DNA of 64,000 bases. It comes from Streptococcus parasanguinis (lineage in GTDB: Bacteria; Bacillota; Bacilli; Lactobacillales; Streptococcaceae). Below are positions 1 through 8,768 of the stretch, one piece after another. Position numbers and translations under genes: made by a program. Positions within the stretch are counted from its first letter, which is position 1. Each line of letters opens with the position of its first letter. The stretch lies in contig NZ_CP133988.1 of assembly GCF_031582885.1 (NCBI RefSeq), positions 1,061,501-1,125,500 on the forward strand, written 5' to 3'. Below the pieces are notes generated by a model. The model worked only from the letters and a program-made list of their open reading frames with translations, did no database searches and was not told the DNA's origin.

Positions 1-259
1 CAGTCAAGACATTGAGAAAGTTTACCTTGACAGGGCTTCCTTCAACGAAGAGGCTATCCAATTCTTGCATCATGTCCATTTTCATTTGCTCAAACATATC
101 GTATTTATCGACATAGTGCAAGTAGAAGGTCCCGCGGTTAATCCCAGCGGTTTCAGTTAATTGTCGAATAGTGATGCTTTCAAAAGGTTGTTGCAAGAGG
201 AGTTTTGAGAGCGCATTTCGTAAGTCTGACTTGGTTGTTGTTTGTCTTTGGCGTACCAT
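1..259 (-). CDS. TetR/AcrR family regulator, 5' part only
   Basis: The gene is cut by the window edge, so only the first 86 codons are visible. Residues 28-56 form a typical TetR helix-turn-helix (ITIRQLTETAGINRGTFYLH), which binds operator DNA; the ligand-binding C-terminal domain lies outside. The start is the ATG at 259, preceded by GAAAGGAA about 4 nt upstream. A convincing promoter (TTGTCT, 17 nt, TATAAT) sits about 95 nt upstream. Target genes and ligand cannot be told from this fragment. The family is certain from the HTH; the subfamily is unknown. Confidence 0.85.
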   Translation of the reverse strand, partial: MVRQRQTTTKSDLRNALSKLLLQQPFESITIRQLTETAGINRGTFYLHYVDKYDMFEQMKMDMMQELDSLFVEGSPVKVNFLNVLT

Positions 260-352
260 ATGTTCCTTTCTGTAGTTGTATCAATCTGTTTATATTTATT
301 TGACGTTAAAATAATTTATATGTTAAATAATTTTACGGCACTAACAAATAGC

Positions 353-381
353 ATTATACTCCAAAAGAATAAATTAGACAA
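353..381 (-). promoter_or_regulatory. Promoter of the TetR-family gene
   Basis: On the minus strand, TTGTCT (381-376) and TATAAT (358-353) are separated by exactly 17 nt. This predicts a 5' leader of roughly 85-90 nt before the ATG at 259. Seen by eye only; no transcription data. Confidence 0.55.
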
Positions 382-574
382 CAATTCTAATTTTTGTACA
401 GATAACGGAAAGTGTACAAAAATTTTACAAGTTTATGAATGACGGGCACTGACAAGATTTTGTGAAAATCTCACAATAATTAGTGATTTAAAATAATTCC
501 CTCCTAAAAAAATGGTCAGGAAATTTTTAGGAAATGGAGGAGCAAGATGGAAAAGGGAGTGTAATAAACCAAAA

Positions 575-749
575 GAGGCTGGGACAAAAGTCCTAGTCTC
601 TCAATTATTTTTGGATTGTCGAGCAAGATGCAGTGGTTGAGTGGGCTCTACTACGCTGATTTCATCAGCTTTTACAGCCCTACTCAACTGTGCGGAGGTG
701 GGACGACGAAATCGAATTCTAACGAATTACCGATTTCTGTCCCACTCTC
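575..749 (-). repeat. 175-bp three-hairpin repeat, copy A
   Basis: One of four 175-bp copies in the window (others at 7373, 16324, 46119). Read on the minus strand it begins GAGAGTGGGACAG and ends GTCCCAGCCTC. It begins 4 nt after the mntH stop codon and has the same orientation as mntH. It holds three consecutive stem-loops, and its outer arms can pair with each other. The A-D copies are nearly identical. It may act as the mntH transcription terminator, because its last hairpin (GAGGCTGGGAC with GTCCTAGTCTC in the plus-strand sequence) is strong. It is not the pneumococcal BOX or RUP sequence as I remember them. Confidence 0.85.
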
Positions 750-752
750 TCT

Positions 753-2099
753 TTATTTGATAAAAGTTGTCACGATCAAATTGAAATTTAAGATGGTTAA
801 GACAATCGCAACGAGATAGCCTAAGAACGTATTCCATTTCGCATTGACATGTTCTCCCATGATTTCCTTGTTGGAGGTGAAATAAACCAGAGGGAAGATG
901 GAGAAAGGAAGGGCCACTGATAGGAAGACTTGAGAATATACCAGAAGGTCATCGAGGACATGTTCTTGGTCACCGAATAAAATTGCGACAATGATAACGG
1001 GAAGGAGGGCAATGATCCGAGTCATGAGACGCACCACCCATTGTGGTAGTCTAAATCGCAAGAAACCTTCCATAACGATTTGACCGGTTAGGGTCCCAGT
1101 AATGGTTGAATTTTGACCACTAGCTAACAAAGCGATGGCAAAGAGAGTGGACAAGAAAGGACTTGCGATGGCACCAGCAATATGGTTATCTTTGAGGGCA
1201 TTGTACATGCTAGAGAAAGCACCAATCTTATCTCCGTGCCCGAAGAAGAGGGCCGCTCCAAGAATCAAGAGGAGGGAGTTGACGACAAAAGCCAAACTCA
1301 ATTCAATATTTGAATCCCAGGTCATAAAGCGCACTGCCCGTTTGATATCTGCTGGATCCTTATAATCAACTTTTCGCGTTTGCGAAATGGAAGAGTGGAG
1401 GTAGAGGTTGTGGGGCATCACCGTTGCTCCGATGATTCCAAGTGCCAAGGTCAGGGCTTCATTTCCTTTTGGAAGCCCAATTCCCAGCACCTCTTTTTGA
1501 GGGAGGAAGCCAGCGAAGATTCCCCCGATATCTGGCTTCGAAAGAAAGACGAGATAACCAAAAATCGCAAGGATTGTGAGGATCAGGGTTGATACGATGG
1601 CCTCGATCTTTCGGAATCCTAGATGCATAAGGCCCAATAAGAGGAAAACATCAAAGATGGTGATCAGAATGGAAAAGAGCAAAGGCCAACCAAAGAGGAG
1701 GTGGAGGGCAATCCCTGAGCCGATGACTTCCGCTAAATCTGTCGCCATCAAGGCAAGTTCGATCACAATCCAAAGGGTATAGCGAAGCCATTTTGGCAAG
1801 TGATGGGCGGTTGTTTGGGCCAGGTCCTTACGATGGACAATCCCTAATTTCCCAGCCATTTGTTGCAACTGCATGGCGATTAAAGAGGAGAGAAGAACCA
1901 CTGATAAGAGGAGGTAGCGGTATTGTGCCCCTCCGACCACACTGGTAATCCAGTTTCCCGGGTCCATATAGCCGACAGCTACCAGACTTCCTGGTCCTGA
2001 AAAGAGTAGAAGAGTCTTCCAAAAGGGGATGCCTTTTGGCACGTCAATAGACTGGTTGATTTCTTGAAGAGATTTCCTTTCAAACTGTTGTAAACTCAT
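753..2099 (-). CDS. mntH: Nramp family manganese/divalent metal transporter MntH
   Basis: Proton-coupled Mn(II)/Fe(II) importer of the cytoplasmic membrane, 448 aa as expected for MntH. Diagnostic sequences are the metal-binding DPGN motif in the first membrane segment (GYMDPGNW, about residues 43-50) and the MPHN motif of segment 6 (MPHNLYLHSS). About 11 hydrophobic segments are visible. The chosen start is the ATG at 2099 (MSLQQFE), which has AAGAAGG at good spacing. An upstream in-frame ATG at 2168 would add 23 residues but overlaps the predicted promoter. Regulation by an MntR/ScaR-type repressor is usual for the family, but I did not identify an operator. Confidence 0.93.
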   Translation of the reverse strand: MSLQQFERKSLQEINQSIDVPKGIPFWKTLLLFSGPGSLVAVGYMDPGNWITSVVGGAQYRYLLLSVVLLSSLIAMQLQQMAGKLGIVHRKDLAQTTAHHLPKWLRYTLWIVIELALMATDLAEVIGSGIALHLLFGWPLLFSILITIFDVFLLLGLMHLGFRKIEAIVSTLILTILAIFGYLVFLSKPDIGGIFAGFLPQKEVLGIGLPKGNEALTLALGIIGATVMPHNLYLHSSISQTRKVDYKDPADIKRAVRFMTWDSNIELSLAFVVNSLLLILGAALFFGHGDKIGAFSSMYNALKDNHIAGAIASPFLSTLFAIALLASGQNSTITGTLTGQIVMEGFLRFRLPQWVVRLMTRIIALLPVIIVAILFGDQEHVLDDLLVYSQVFLSVALPFSIFPLVYFTSNKEIMGEHVNAKWNTFLGYLVAIVLTILNFNLIVTTFIK

Positions 2100-2139
2100 G
2101 ATGAGCCTTCTTTCTAAGAATAAATCAAATTTCTCTCTA

Positions 2140-2148
2140 ATTATAGCA
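2140..2148 (-). promoter_or_regulatory. Extended -10 promoter of mntH
   Basis: TGC-TATAAT on the minus strand (2148-2140), about 40 nt before the mntH start. The -35 region is weak, which is usual when the TG extension is present. Confidence 0.45.
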
Positions 2149-2209
2149 TAAAATTTATAATAGTTCATGATAATGAGGAAGAATCACTATTGGTGATGCC
2201 TCGATTTCT

Positions 2210-2237
2210 TTGTAATCTATACGAAAAGGACTATAAT
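2210..2237 (+). promoter_or_regulatory. Promoter of the ABC exporter operon
   Basis: TTGTAA (2210-2215), a 16-nt spacer and TATAAT (2232-2237). The start codon follows about 30 nt later, after a strong GGAGGGAGGAG ribosome binding site. Confidence 0.5.
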
Positions 2238-2269
2238 ATAGATAGGAAATAGGAGGGAGGAGAGAAAAA

Positions 2270-2971
2270 ATGGCCTACATCGAAATGCAGCACTGTTACA
2301 AGCGATACACTAGTGGAGAAACGGAGATTCTCGCTAATCAGGATGTTTCTTTTGAGATTGAAAAAGGCGAATTGGTCATTATTTTAGGGGCGTCAGGAGC
2401 TGGAAAATCAACAGTTCTCAATATCTTAGGAGGGATGGACACGAATGACGAAGGACAGGTCCTGATTGATGGGGTGGATATTTCTAAGCTCAATTCCCAT
2501 CAACGAACGGATTATCGACGAGATGACGTTGGCTTTGTCTTTCAATTTTATAATTTAGTAGCCAATCTGACAGCCAAGGAAAATGTCGAATTGGCTTCAG
2601 AAATCGTCTCTGATGCCTTGGATCCGGAAGCCGTTTTAAGAGAAGTAGGACTTGGCAATCGTCTTGATAATTTTCCTGCACAATTGTCAGGTGGAGAGCA
2701 ACAACGGGTGGCGATTGCTCGGGCAGTGGCGAAAAACCCTAAAATTCTCCTTTGCGATGAGCCTACAGGAGCCTTAGACTACCAGACAGGTAAGCAAGTA
2801 TTGGGGATTTTACAGGCCATGTCTCGTAAAAAGGGAGCGACGGTCATCATCGTAACCCATAATGCTGCTTTAGCCCTGATTGCAGACCGTGTGATTCGCA
2901 TGCATGATGCCAAGGTCAAGTCGGTAGAAATCAATGAGCTTCCTCAAGATATTGCTACACTAGAGTATTAG
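2270..2971 (+). CDS. ABC transporter ATP-binding protein (MacB/LolD type)
   Basis: Cytoplasmic ATPase of 233 aa that powers the permease encoded just downstream. Walker A is GASGAGKST (about residues 40-48), the Q-loop lies in FVFQFYNL, the ABC signature is LSGGEQQR (about 142-149), and Walker B is [12 protein letters not shown], followed by the H-loop (IVTHN). It is preceded by an unusually long purine ribosome binding site. Only 13 nt separate it from the permease gene, so the two form an operon. Related streptococcal exporters handle peptides, lipoproteins or antimicrobial peptides; the substrate here is unknown. Confidence 0.92.
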   Translation: MAYIEMQHCYKRYTSGETEILANQDVSFEIEKGELVIILGASGAGKSTVLNILGGMDTNDEGQVLIDGVDISKLNSHQRTDYRRDDVGFVFQFYNLVANLTAKENVELASEIVSDALDPEAVLREVGLGNRLDNFPAQLSGGEQQRVAIARAVAKNPKILLCDEPTGALDYQTGKQVLGILQAMSRKKGATVIIVTHNAALALIADRVIRMHDAKVKSVEINELPQDIATLEY

Positions 2972-2984
2972 AAGAGGTGCTAGC

Positions 2985-5708
2985 ATGAAACGAAAAGTCT
3001 ATTGGAAGGATCTGTTTGGTTCTTTTACACATTCAAAAGGACGTTTTCTCTCCATCTTAACCTTGATGTTGTTGGGAAGCTTGGCCTTGGTAGGCTTAAA
3101 GGTGACTACTCCAAATATGCATCGAACGGCTAACCAGTTTATTCAGCAACAAAAGATGCTAGATCTTGCTGTCATGGGGGACTTGGGATTAGACCAGGTA
3201 GACCAAGAGGAGCTTTTAGGACTCAAAGGGACGCGTGTCGAATTTGGTTCACTGCTGGATCTGACGTTGAAAGGAACAGGAAAGGCAATCCGACTTTTTT
3301 CTCCCCCAAAGAGTCTCTCTTCTTTTCGTGTGACCAAGGGGCGTCTGCCTCAAAAAGAAGGGGAATTGGCCCTAGCGAGTTTTTGGGAGGATCGTTATCG
3401 ATTAGGGGATACCCTCACACTTGAAGAAAAGGCGGGAACTAGGTCTAGTTTAAAGCAAAAGCAATTCACCATTGTTGGCTTTGTTCAATCCTCTGAGATG
3501 TGGTCTCAAAAGAATTTAGGCACTGCCATGAGTGGCAGTGGGAATCTGGATGCCTATGCTCTGGTTTCAAAAGAGGTCTTTACGACTAAACTCCCTGTGA
3601 TGGCGCGGATCCAGTTTGATGATCTGAGATCTTTGGATTCTTTTTCGCAAGCCTACCAAAAACGGCTCGAAGCTCACCAAGAAGAGTTAGAAAAACTTCT
3701 GAAAGACAATGGAAAGGCTCGCTATCAAAGACTCAAGAAGGAGGCGGATGGGCAGATCCAAAAAGGCCAGAAAGAACTCAGTCGTGCCAAGGAAACCCTC
3801 CAGTCAGCCAAGAATCAGATCGATCAGGCTCAAAAGCAATTAGACTTGCAGGAGACGCAACTCAGTAAACTAGCTCCATTTCTGCCAGCTAAAGAGCATC
3901 TAGCCAGTCAAGAAAAAATCCATCAAGCTAAAGAACAACTGGATCAGAAAAAGAAGGACTGGACCGAAGGTGAAACGGAGCTTGCAAAAAAAGAGGAGGA
4001 GCTAAAAAAAGCCCAAACCGAGCGAGATCAGCTGGAAATTCCAACTTATCATGTCTATGACCGCAAGACCATGCCAGGCGGACAAGGTTACCTGATGTAT
4101 AGCAATGCTAGTAGCAGTATCTCTGCTGTCGGAAATATTTTTCCGGTCGTTCTTTATCTGGTAGCAGCCATGGTAACCTTCACCACGATGACGCGCTTTG
4201 TCGATGAAGAGCGGACCAATGCAGGCGTTTTTAAGGCGTTGGGCTATCGAACCAAGGACATCATTCTCAAATTTGTCCTCTATGGATTCTTTGCTGGTAC
4301 GATTGGAACCCTTCTAGGAACCTTGTTGGGGCATTATTTCCTATCGGGAATCATCTCCAACATTATTACGCAAGGGATGGTTATAGGAGAGAGCAGAGAG
4401 TATTTTTATAGGGATATAACTCTGATTGCTCTCGGACTATCTTTCATCGCGAGTGTGCTTCCAGCTTACTGGGTTGCTCGTAAGGAATTAAAAGAAGAAG
4501 CCAATCTTTTATTACTGCCCAAACCACCAGTATCTGGTTCGAAAATTTTTCTGGAGCGTATCCATTTTATTTGGAAACGTCTGAATTTCACGCACAAGGT
4601 TACTGCTCGTAATCTCTTTCGTTACAAACAAAGGATGATGATGACTATTTTTGGAGTGGCGGGTTCTGTTGCTCTTCTCTTTGCAGGGCTAGGGATTCAA
4701 TCTTCTGTAGGAAGTGTTTCCAAACGCCAATTTCAAGAGATCCTATCTTATGAGTTGATTGTAGCCAAAAAAACGAATGCCTCCTACCAAGAAAGCAAAG
4801 AACTAACCAATCGTCTGGCAAAATCAGACATCAAGGATTATCGAGCTATCTATAGTAAGGTCATTGAAGCTTCTTTAAAAAATGGACACGACAAACAGAC
4901 CGTTACGATGTTGGTTACGGATCGTGCAGATTTTTCTCCCTTTGTCAGCCTGCGTTCTTTCAAGCAAGGGGAGTCCTTGTCTCTAAAGAAAGGGGTTATC
5001 ATCAGTAGCAAACTGGCACAACTAGCCCAGATTACAGTTGGGGATCGACTGACCCTAGATGGCCACTCTTTTAAGGTGGCAGGAATCACTGAAAATTATG
5101 TCGGCCATTTTATCTATATGGATCAGGCAAGTTACCAAAAAATCTACGGAGAGCGGACTTCAGAAAACAGCTATTTGGTACAGCTGCGAAATTCATCCAC
5201 ACAACAAGTGCAAGCAGTTAGTCGGGACATGATGGCTCTTGCAGCTGTGAAGGCAGTCAGTCAAAATGCTTCGATGATTTCCCTCTTTAACTCAGTTGCC
5301 AAATCGTTGGACACCACCATGATGATTCTAGTAGTTGTATCGGTTTTGTTAGCTATCGTGATCTTGTATAATTTAACCAATATCAATGTGGCAGAACGGA
5401 TCCGTGAATTATCGACCATCAAGGTCTTGGGATTCCATAATAAGGAAGTGACACTCTATATTTACCGCGAAACCATCTTATTGTCTATCATAGGGATCCT
5501 CATGGGGTTAGTGGGGGGCTATTATCTTCATCAATTTCTTATTGCCATGATTGCACCAGATGCCATTCTCTTTTACCCCAAAGTAGGACTTGGTGTTTTC
5601 CTCTTCCCTGTAGGGGGACTGATCCTTCTTTTGGTCCTGTTAGGAATTTATGTTGACCATTATCTCCGAAAAGTAGACATGCTCGAAGCCCTCAAATCAG
5701 TAGACTAA
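2985..5708 (+). CDS. Large FtsX-like ABC transporter permease with extracellular coiled coil
   Basis: Membrane component (907 aa) of the exporter with the ATPase at 2270. One membrane helix near residues 17-40 is followed by an extracytoplasmic domain and a Lys/Glu/Gln-rich coiled coil (about residues 245-350). A first FtsX-type block of three helices follows (about 385-500), then a second helix near 555, another extracellular domain, and a second FtsX block (about 775-900). This is the 2 x FtsX architecture of large Gram-positive exporters. The start is an ATG after AGAGGTG. The coiled coil suggests contact with a cell-wall or extracellular partner, which is inference. Confidence 0.9.
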   Translation: MKRKVYWKDLFGSFTHSKGRFLSILTLMLLGSLALVGLKVTTPNMHRTANQFIQQQKMLDLAVMGDLGLDQVDQEELLGLKGTRVEFGSLLDLTLKGTGKAIRLFSPPKSLSSFRVTKGRLPQKEGELALASFWEDRYRLGDTLTLEEKAGTRSSLKQKQFTIVGFVQSSEMWSQKNLGTAMSGSGNLDAYALVSKEVFTTKLPVMARIQFDDLRSLDSFSQAYQKRLEAHQEELEKLLKDNGKARYQRLKKEADGQIQKGQKELSRAKETLQSAKNQIDQAQKQLDLQETQLSKLAPFLPAKEHLASQEKIHQAKEQLDQKKKDWTEGETELAKKEEELKKAQTERDQLEIPTYHVYDRKTMPGGQGYLMYSNASSSISAVGNIFPVVLYLVAAMVTFTTMTRFVDEERTNAGVFKALGYRTKDIILKFVLYGFFAGTIGTLLGTLLGHYFLSGIISNIITQGMVIGESREYFYRDITLIALGLSFIASVLPAYWVARKELKEEANLLLLPKPPVSGSKIFLERIHFIWKRLNFTHKVTARNLFRYKQRMMMTIFGVAGSVALLFAGLGIQSSVGSVSKRQFQEILSYELIVAKKTNASYQESKELTNRLAKSDIKDYRAIYSKVIEASLKNGHDKQTVTMLVTDRADFSPFVSLRSFKQGESLSLKKGVIISSKLAQLAQITVGDRLTLDGHSFKVAGITENYVGHFIYMDQASYQKIYGERTSENSYLVQLRNSSTQQVQAVSRDMMALAAVKAVSQNASMISLFNSVAKSLDTTMMILVVVSVLLAIVILYNLTNINVAERIRELSTIKVLGFHNKEVTLYIYRETILLSIIGILMGLVGGYYLHQFLIAMIAPDAILFYPKVGLGVFLFPVGGLILLLVLLGIYVDHYLRKVDMLEALKSVD

Positions 5709-5725
5709 GATACAAAGCCGTTAAG

Positions 5726-5800
5726 CAACTCAAAGGAAAATAGGAAATCCCACGACGAAGCGTCCGCTTCTAGTTGGATTTATCTTTTTCCAAAGAGTTG
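5726..5800. repeat. Imperfect 75-nt inverted repeat inside 13-bp direct repeats
   Basis: CAACTC at 5726 and GAGTTG ending at 5800 are the ends of an imperfect palindrome whose arms share GGAAAA and AAATCC blocks. It is flanked by two copies of AAGATACAAAGCC (5707-5719 and 5818-5830). It has the look of a small decayed insertion or repeat unit, but no terminal structure or known family was recognised. Confidence 0.4.
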
Positions 5801-5897
5801 TAGGCGTGTTCGTTTATAAGATACAAAGCCCGTAGCTGATAGCGACAAAATGAGTCCTCTAACCTTATTTTTCATTTCACCAGCAACGAATGTTTAT

Positions 5898-5926
5898 AAA
5901 ACTTTCACCTCAGGGTGGAAGTTTTT
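5898..5926 (+). terminator. Rho-independent terminator
   Basis: AAACTTTCACC and GGTGGAAGTTT pair (one G-U) around a TCAG loop and run into TTTTT. It lies upstream of the phosphoesterase promoter and probably ends the ABC exporter transcript. Confidence 0.6.
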
Positions 5927-5934
5927 CTTCTCTT

Positions 5935-5943
5935 TGTTATAAT
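5935..5943 (+). promoter_or_regulatory. Extended -10 promoter of the phosphoesterase gene
   Basis: TGT-TATAAT at 5935-5943, 18 nt before the start codon, with AGTAGGAGAAG as ribosome binding site in between. It overlaps the T-rich end of the preceding terminator. Confidence 0.5.
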
Positions 5944-5961
5944 GGAGAGTAGGAGAAGATC

Positions 5962-6804
5962 ATGACTAAAATTGCTTTACTTTCAGATATTCATGGAAAT
6001 ACGACAGCTTTGGAAGCTGTCCTAGAGGATAGTCGAAAAGCCAAGGTGGATGAATATTGGCTCTTGGGAGATAGTTTGATGCCTGGAACAGGTAGACGCG
6101 CTCTTTTGGAGCTGTTAGAGGAGCTTCCTATTACGGTGAAAGTCCTTGGAAACTGGGAAGATAGTCTTTGGCGGGCTATGAGGGGGATGTTGGATGAGAC
6201 CAGACCCAGTCATCGCTACCTCATGCGCCAGTGTCAATATATTCTTGAAGAAATCACGCCCCAGGAAATTGAAGACATGCAGAAAATGCCCATGCAGGTT
6301 CATAGAGAAATCGCAGGTTTAAAGATCGGCATTACCCACCACTTACCTGATAAGAATTGGGGTCGCGAATTGATCCATATTGGTGAGCAGAAGGATTTTG
6401 ATCGTTTGGTGACAAACCCGTCTTGTGATATTGCAGTATACGGACACATTCACCAGCAGTTTTTCCGTTACGGGACAGGAGGAGAACTGATTATCAATCC
6501 TGGCTCGATCGGTCAACCTTTCTTTTTGGAAAAGAATCTTCGCAAGGACCTTCGGGCCATGTATGCTATTCTTGAATTTGATCAAATGGGGCTAAAAGAT
6601 GTAGATTTTAGACGGGTGAACTATGATGTCCAAAAAGAACTGCAACTCGCCAAAGACCTCCATCTTCCTTATTACCAAGTGTATTATGAAAGTTTGGTCA
6701 ATGGCATTCATCATACCCACAATCATGAGCTACTTCATGAAATTGAGCAGAGAGAAGGTCATGATCGGGAAATCGATGCTTGGCTAGAGGACTTCTTCCA
6801 ATAG
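5962..6804 (+). CDS. Calcineurin-like metallophosphoesterase
   Basis: Protein of 280 aa with the metallophosphoesterase ligand set in order: DxH in SDIHGN (residues 8-13), GDxxxxG in LGDSLMPG (about 35-42), GNWED (the GNHE/D position, with Trp replacing His, about 62-66), a mid-domain His pair in THH, and GHIH in VYGHIHQQ. Two metal ions are expected in the active site. The natural substrate is unknown; relatives are annotated as phosphodiesterases of the YfcE/MJ0936 type. It has its own promoter and is followed by an Rrf2 gene with a separate promoter. Confidence 0.88.
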   Translation: MTKIALLSDIHGNTTALEAVLEDSRKAKVDEYWLLGDSLMPGTGRRALLELLEELPITVKVLGNWEDSLWRAMRGMLDETRPSHRYLMRQCQYILEEITPQEIEDMQKMPMQVHREIAGLKIGITHHLPDKNWGRELIHIGEQKDFDRLVTNPSCDIAVYGHIHQQFFRYGTGGELIINPGSIGQPFFLEKNLRKDLRAMYAILEFDQMGLKDVDFRRVNYDVQKELQLAKDLHLPYYQVYYESLVNGIHHTHNHELLHEIEQREGHDREIDAWLEDFFQ

Positions 6805-6812
6805 TGTAACTG

Positions 6813-6840
6813 TTGACATTACAACTAAAAAGAGTATAAT
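6813..6840 (+). promoter_or_regulatory. Strong promoter of the Rrf2 gene
   Basis: Perfect TTGACA (6813-6818), 16 nt, perfect TATAAT (6835-6840). The leader of about 70 nt contains a small hairpin (TCTACC with GGTAGA, about 6882-6903) just before the ribosome binding site. Confidence 0.75.
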
Positions 6841-6915
6841 AGGAATAACGAAAGTCGTCCCTTGACTGTTGTTCAATAGACTCTACCTTCAAAACGGGTA
6901 GAAAGGAGTGAAGTT

Positions 6916-7365
6916 ATGCAAATTTCGAGTCGCTTTACCATTGGGACTCATGTCTTGATCATGATTGCTCTACAAGGAGAAAAAACAAAAGTAACCAGTG
7001 ATTTTTTGGCAGGAAGTGTCGGTGTGAACCCTGTTATTATTCGAAAGACCTTGTCTCAGTTGAAGAAAGCTGGATTGATCCATGTAGCGCGTGGGACAGG
7101 CGGAGCTGAGCTCGCAAAAGCATCCGATGAGATCAGCCTGCTGGATATCTATCAAGCGGTAGAATGCTTAGGTTCGACAGGTCAATTATTTGGTTTTCAT
7201 GACAATCCAAATCCAGCCTGCCCAATTGGCCACAATATCCACAATGTTTTAGATGGGAAGCTTGAGGACATTCAGACTGCTATGGAAAAAGAAATGTCTC
7301 AAACCACTTTAAAAGACGTCGTAGAAGACACGCAGAAAAAAATGAATCTAGAATCGGTTTCATAA
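6916..7365 (+). CDS. Rrf2 family transcriptional regulator
   Basis: DNA-binding protein of 149 aa with the Rrf2 winged helix at the N-terminus (ISSRFTIGTHVLIMIAL, then the recognition helix around VNPVIIRKTLSQLKKAG and the wing GTGGAELAK). IscR-type Rrf2 proteins carry three clustered cysteines; here only C84 and C102 are present, so an Fe-S cluster of the classical kind is not supported. Many streptococcal relatives respond to redox or nitrosative stress, which is inference here. The start follows AGAAAGGAGTG. The strong consensus promoter suggests autoregulation, but no operator was identified. Confidence 0.88.
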   Translation: MQISSRFTIGTHVLIMIALQGEKTKVTSDFLAGSVGVNPVIIRKTLSQLKKAGLIHVARGTGGAELAKASDEISLLDIYQAVECLGSTGQLFGFHDNPNPACPIGHNIHNVLDGKLEDIQTAMEKEMSQTTLKDVVEDTQKKMNLESVS

Positions 7366-7372
7366 GAAAAAT

Positions 7373-7547
7373 GAGAGTGGGACAGAAATCGGTAATTCGT
7401 TAGAATTCGATTTCGTCGTCCCACCTCCGCACAGTTGAGTAGGGCTGTAAAAGCTAATGAAATCAGCGTAGTAGAGCCCACTCAACCACTGCGTCTTGCT
7501 CGACAATCCAAAGATAATTAAGAGGCTAGGACTTTTGTCCCAGCCTC
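7373..7547 (+). repeat. 175-bp three-hairpin repeat, copy B
   Basis: Begins 7 nt after the stop of the Rrf2 gene and has the same orientation. The terminal hairpin (GAGGCTAGGAC with GTCCCAGCCTC, 7522-7547) is followed by ATTTTTTA, making a good intrinsic terminator between the converging Rrf2 and pepQ genes. It differs from copies A, C and D at one position in the middle loop stem (GCTAAT instead of GCTGAT). Confidence 0.88.
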
Positions 7548-7605
7548 ATTTTTTATCATTATTAACGAAACATTCTGTATGGTACGACTTGGACCTACAA
7601 AAGGA

Positions 7606-8688
7606 TTAGTCAAAGTAAAGTAAGTCTTTGCTGGTTTCTGTGAAGAGTCCAAATCCGTCTTTTGTGACGTACCCACAATCTTCGATACGGACACCGACTT
7701 TACCTGGAATATAGATTCCTGGTTCGACTGAGAAGCACATGCCTTCTTCAAGTACCATGTCATTTCCTTCCATAATAGAAGGGAATTCATGCACGTCCAT
7801 TCCGATCCCGTGTCCGAGGCGGTGGTTGAAGTACTCACCATAACCAGCTTTTTCGATGACGCTCCGTGCAGCACGGTCGACGTCATGTGCTGTTACACCA
7901 GGTTTGATCATGTCAATGGCTGCTTGTTGAGCTTCTAACGTCAAGTGGTAGATTTCTTTTTTGAAATCATCTGGTTTTCCAACTGCAACTGTACGAGTCA
8001 TATCTGACGCATAACCATTCACCATACAGCCAAGGTCAAAGAGCAAGAGGGCATCGTTTTCGACTTTGTTGCTTCCAGGAATTCCGTGCGGGTTAGCTGC
8101 ATTATTTCCAGTCAAGACCATGGTTTCAAAGCTCATTTCATAACCCAAGCGTTTGATACCAAAGTCGATTTCTGCTACGATATCAGTTTCTGTTTTATCC
8201 AGTGAGATGGCGTCGAATCCCATATTGACAGCCTTATCTGCATATTGACCAGCCACCAACATTTTTTGGATCTCATCAGCAGATTTGATCAAGCGCATCC
8301 GGTTAATTCGTGGTGTTAAGTTAGTAAATTCCGCTTTTTCAAAGACAGTGCGCAAGCCATTGTATTTGGTAAGGATCAAGTTATCATATTCAAGTGCAAC
8401 AGTTTTGGCATCTGGTTTTGCGATAGCCCCTTTAATCTTTTCCCAAGGGTTTTCAGAATCCACATAGCCAACCACTTGGAAATCGACAACTGCAGTCGCC
8501 CGTTCCACTTCAAGGGCAGGAACGAAGAGAAGTGGTTCGTGGTCTGTGTAAACGAACAAGAAGAGTTGACGTTCGTGGGGATCACTGTAAAATCCAGTTA
8601 GGTAATTGATGGTGACAGGATCGGATACAACAGCGACATCTGTTTTTTCAGTTTCAAGAAAATCGACGATTTGATCTAATTTAGACAT
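7606..8688 (-). CDS. pepQ: Xaa-Pro dipeptidase PepQ (M24 family)
   Basis: Cytoplasmic metallopeptidase (360 aa) that releases proline from the C-terminal side of Xaa-Pro dipeptides, part of peptide nutrition. A creatinase-like N-domain (about 1-125) precedes the pita-bread catalytic domain. The metal ligands of M24 enzymes are visible: two Asp in LLFDLGCMVNGYASDMTRT region, His in RLGHGIGMDVHE, Glu in SVEPGIY and Glu in RIEDCGYV. It diverges from ccpA, the arrangement conserved in lactic acid bacteria, and the shared spacer contains a cre site. Confidence 0.95.
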   Translation of the reverse strand: MSKLDQIVDFLETEKTDVAVVSDPVTINYLTGFYSDPHERQLFLFVYTDHEPLLFVPALEVERATAVVDFQVVGYVDSENPWEKIKGAIAKPDAKTVALEYDNLILTKYNGLRTVFEKAEFTNLTPRINRMRLIKSADEIQKMLVAGQYADKAVNMGFDAISLDKTETDIVAEIDFGIKRLGYEMSFETMVLTGNNAANPHGIPGSNKVENDALLLFDLGCMVNGYASDMTRTVAVGKPDDFKKEIYHLTLEAQQAAIDMIKPGVTAHDVDRAARSVIEKAGYGEYFNHRLGHGIGMDVHEFPSIMEGNDMVLEEGMCFSVEPGIYIPGKVGVRIEDCGYVTKDGFGLFTETSKDLLYFD

Positions 8689-8768
8689 AATGCTACCTTC
8701 TTTCTATGGATCTATTTTGTCAAATTTTCCCCAAAAAAGCAAGAGTTTACAAAATTTTACCAAAATAC

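Noticed and set aside
575..749. 175-bp repeats as CRISPR or as the pneumococcal BOX element
   Set aside because: The copies are dispersed over 45 kb, not an array with spacers. The sequence does not resemble the BOX A/B/C modules I remember, although the length and three-module layout are comparable.
616..819. ORF of 67 codons in the first intergenic region
   Set aside because: It lies across the 175-bp repeat copy A; the other copies do not keep the same frame as a conserved gene, and it runs into mntH antisense.
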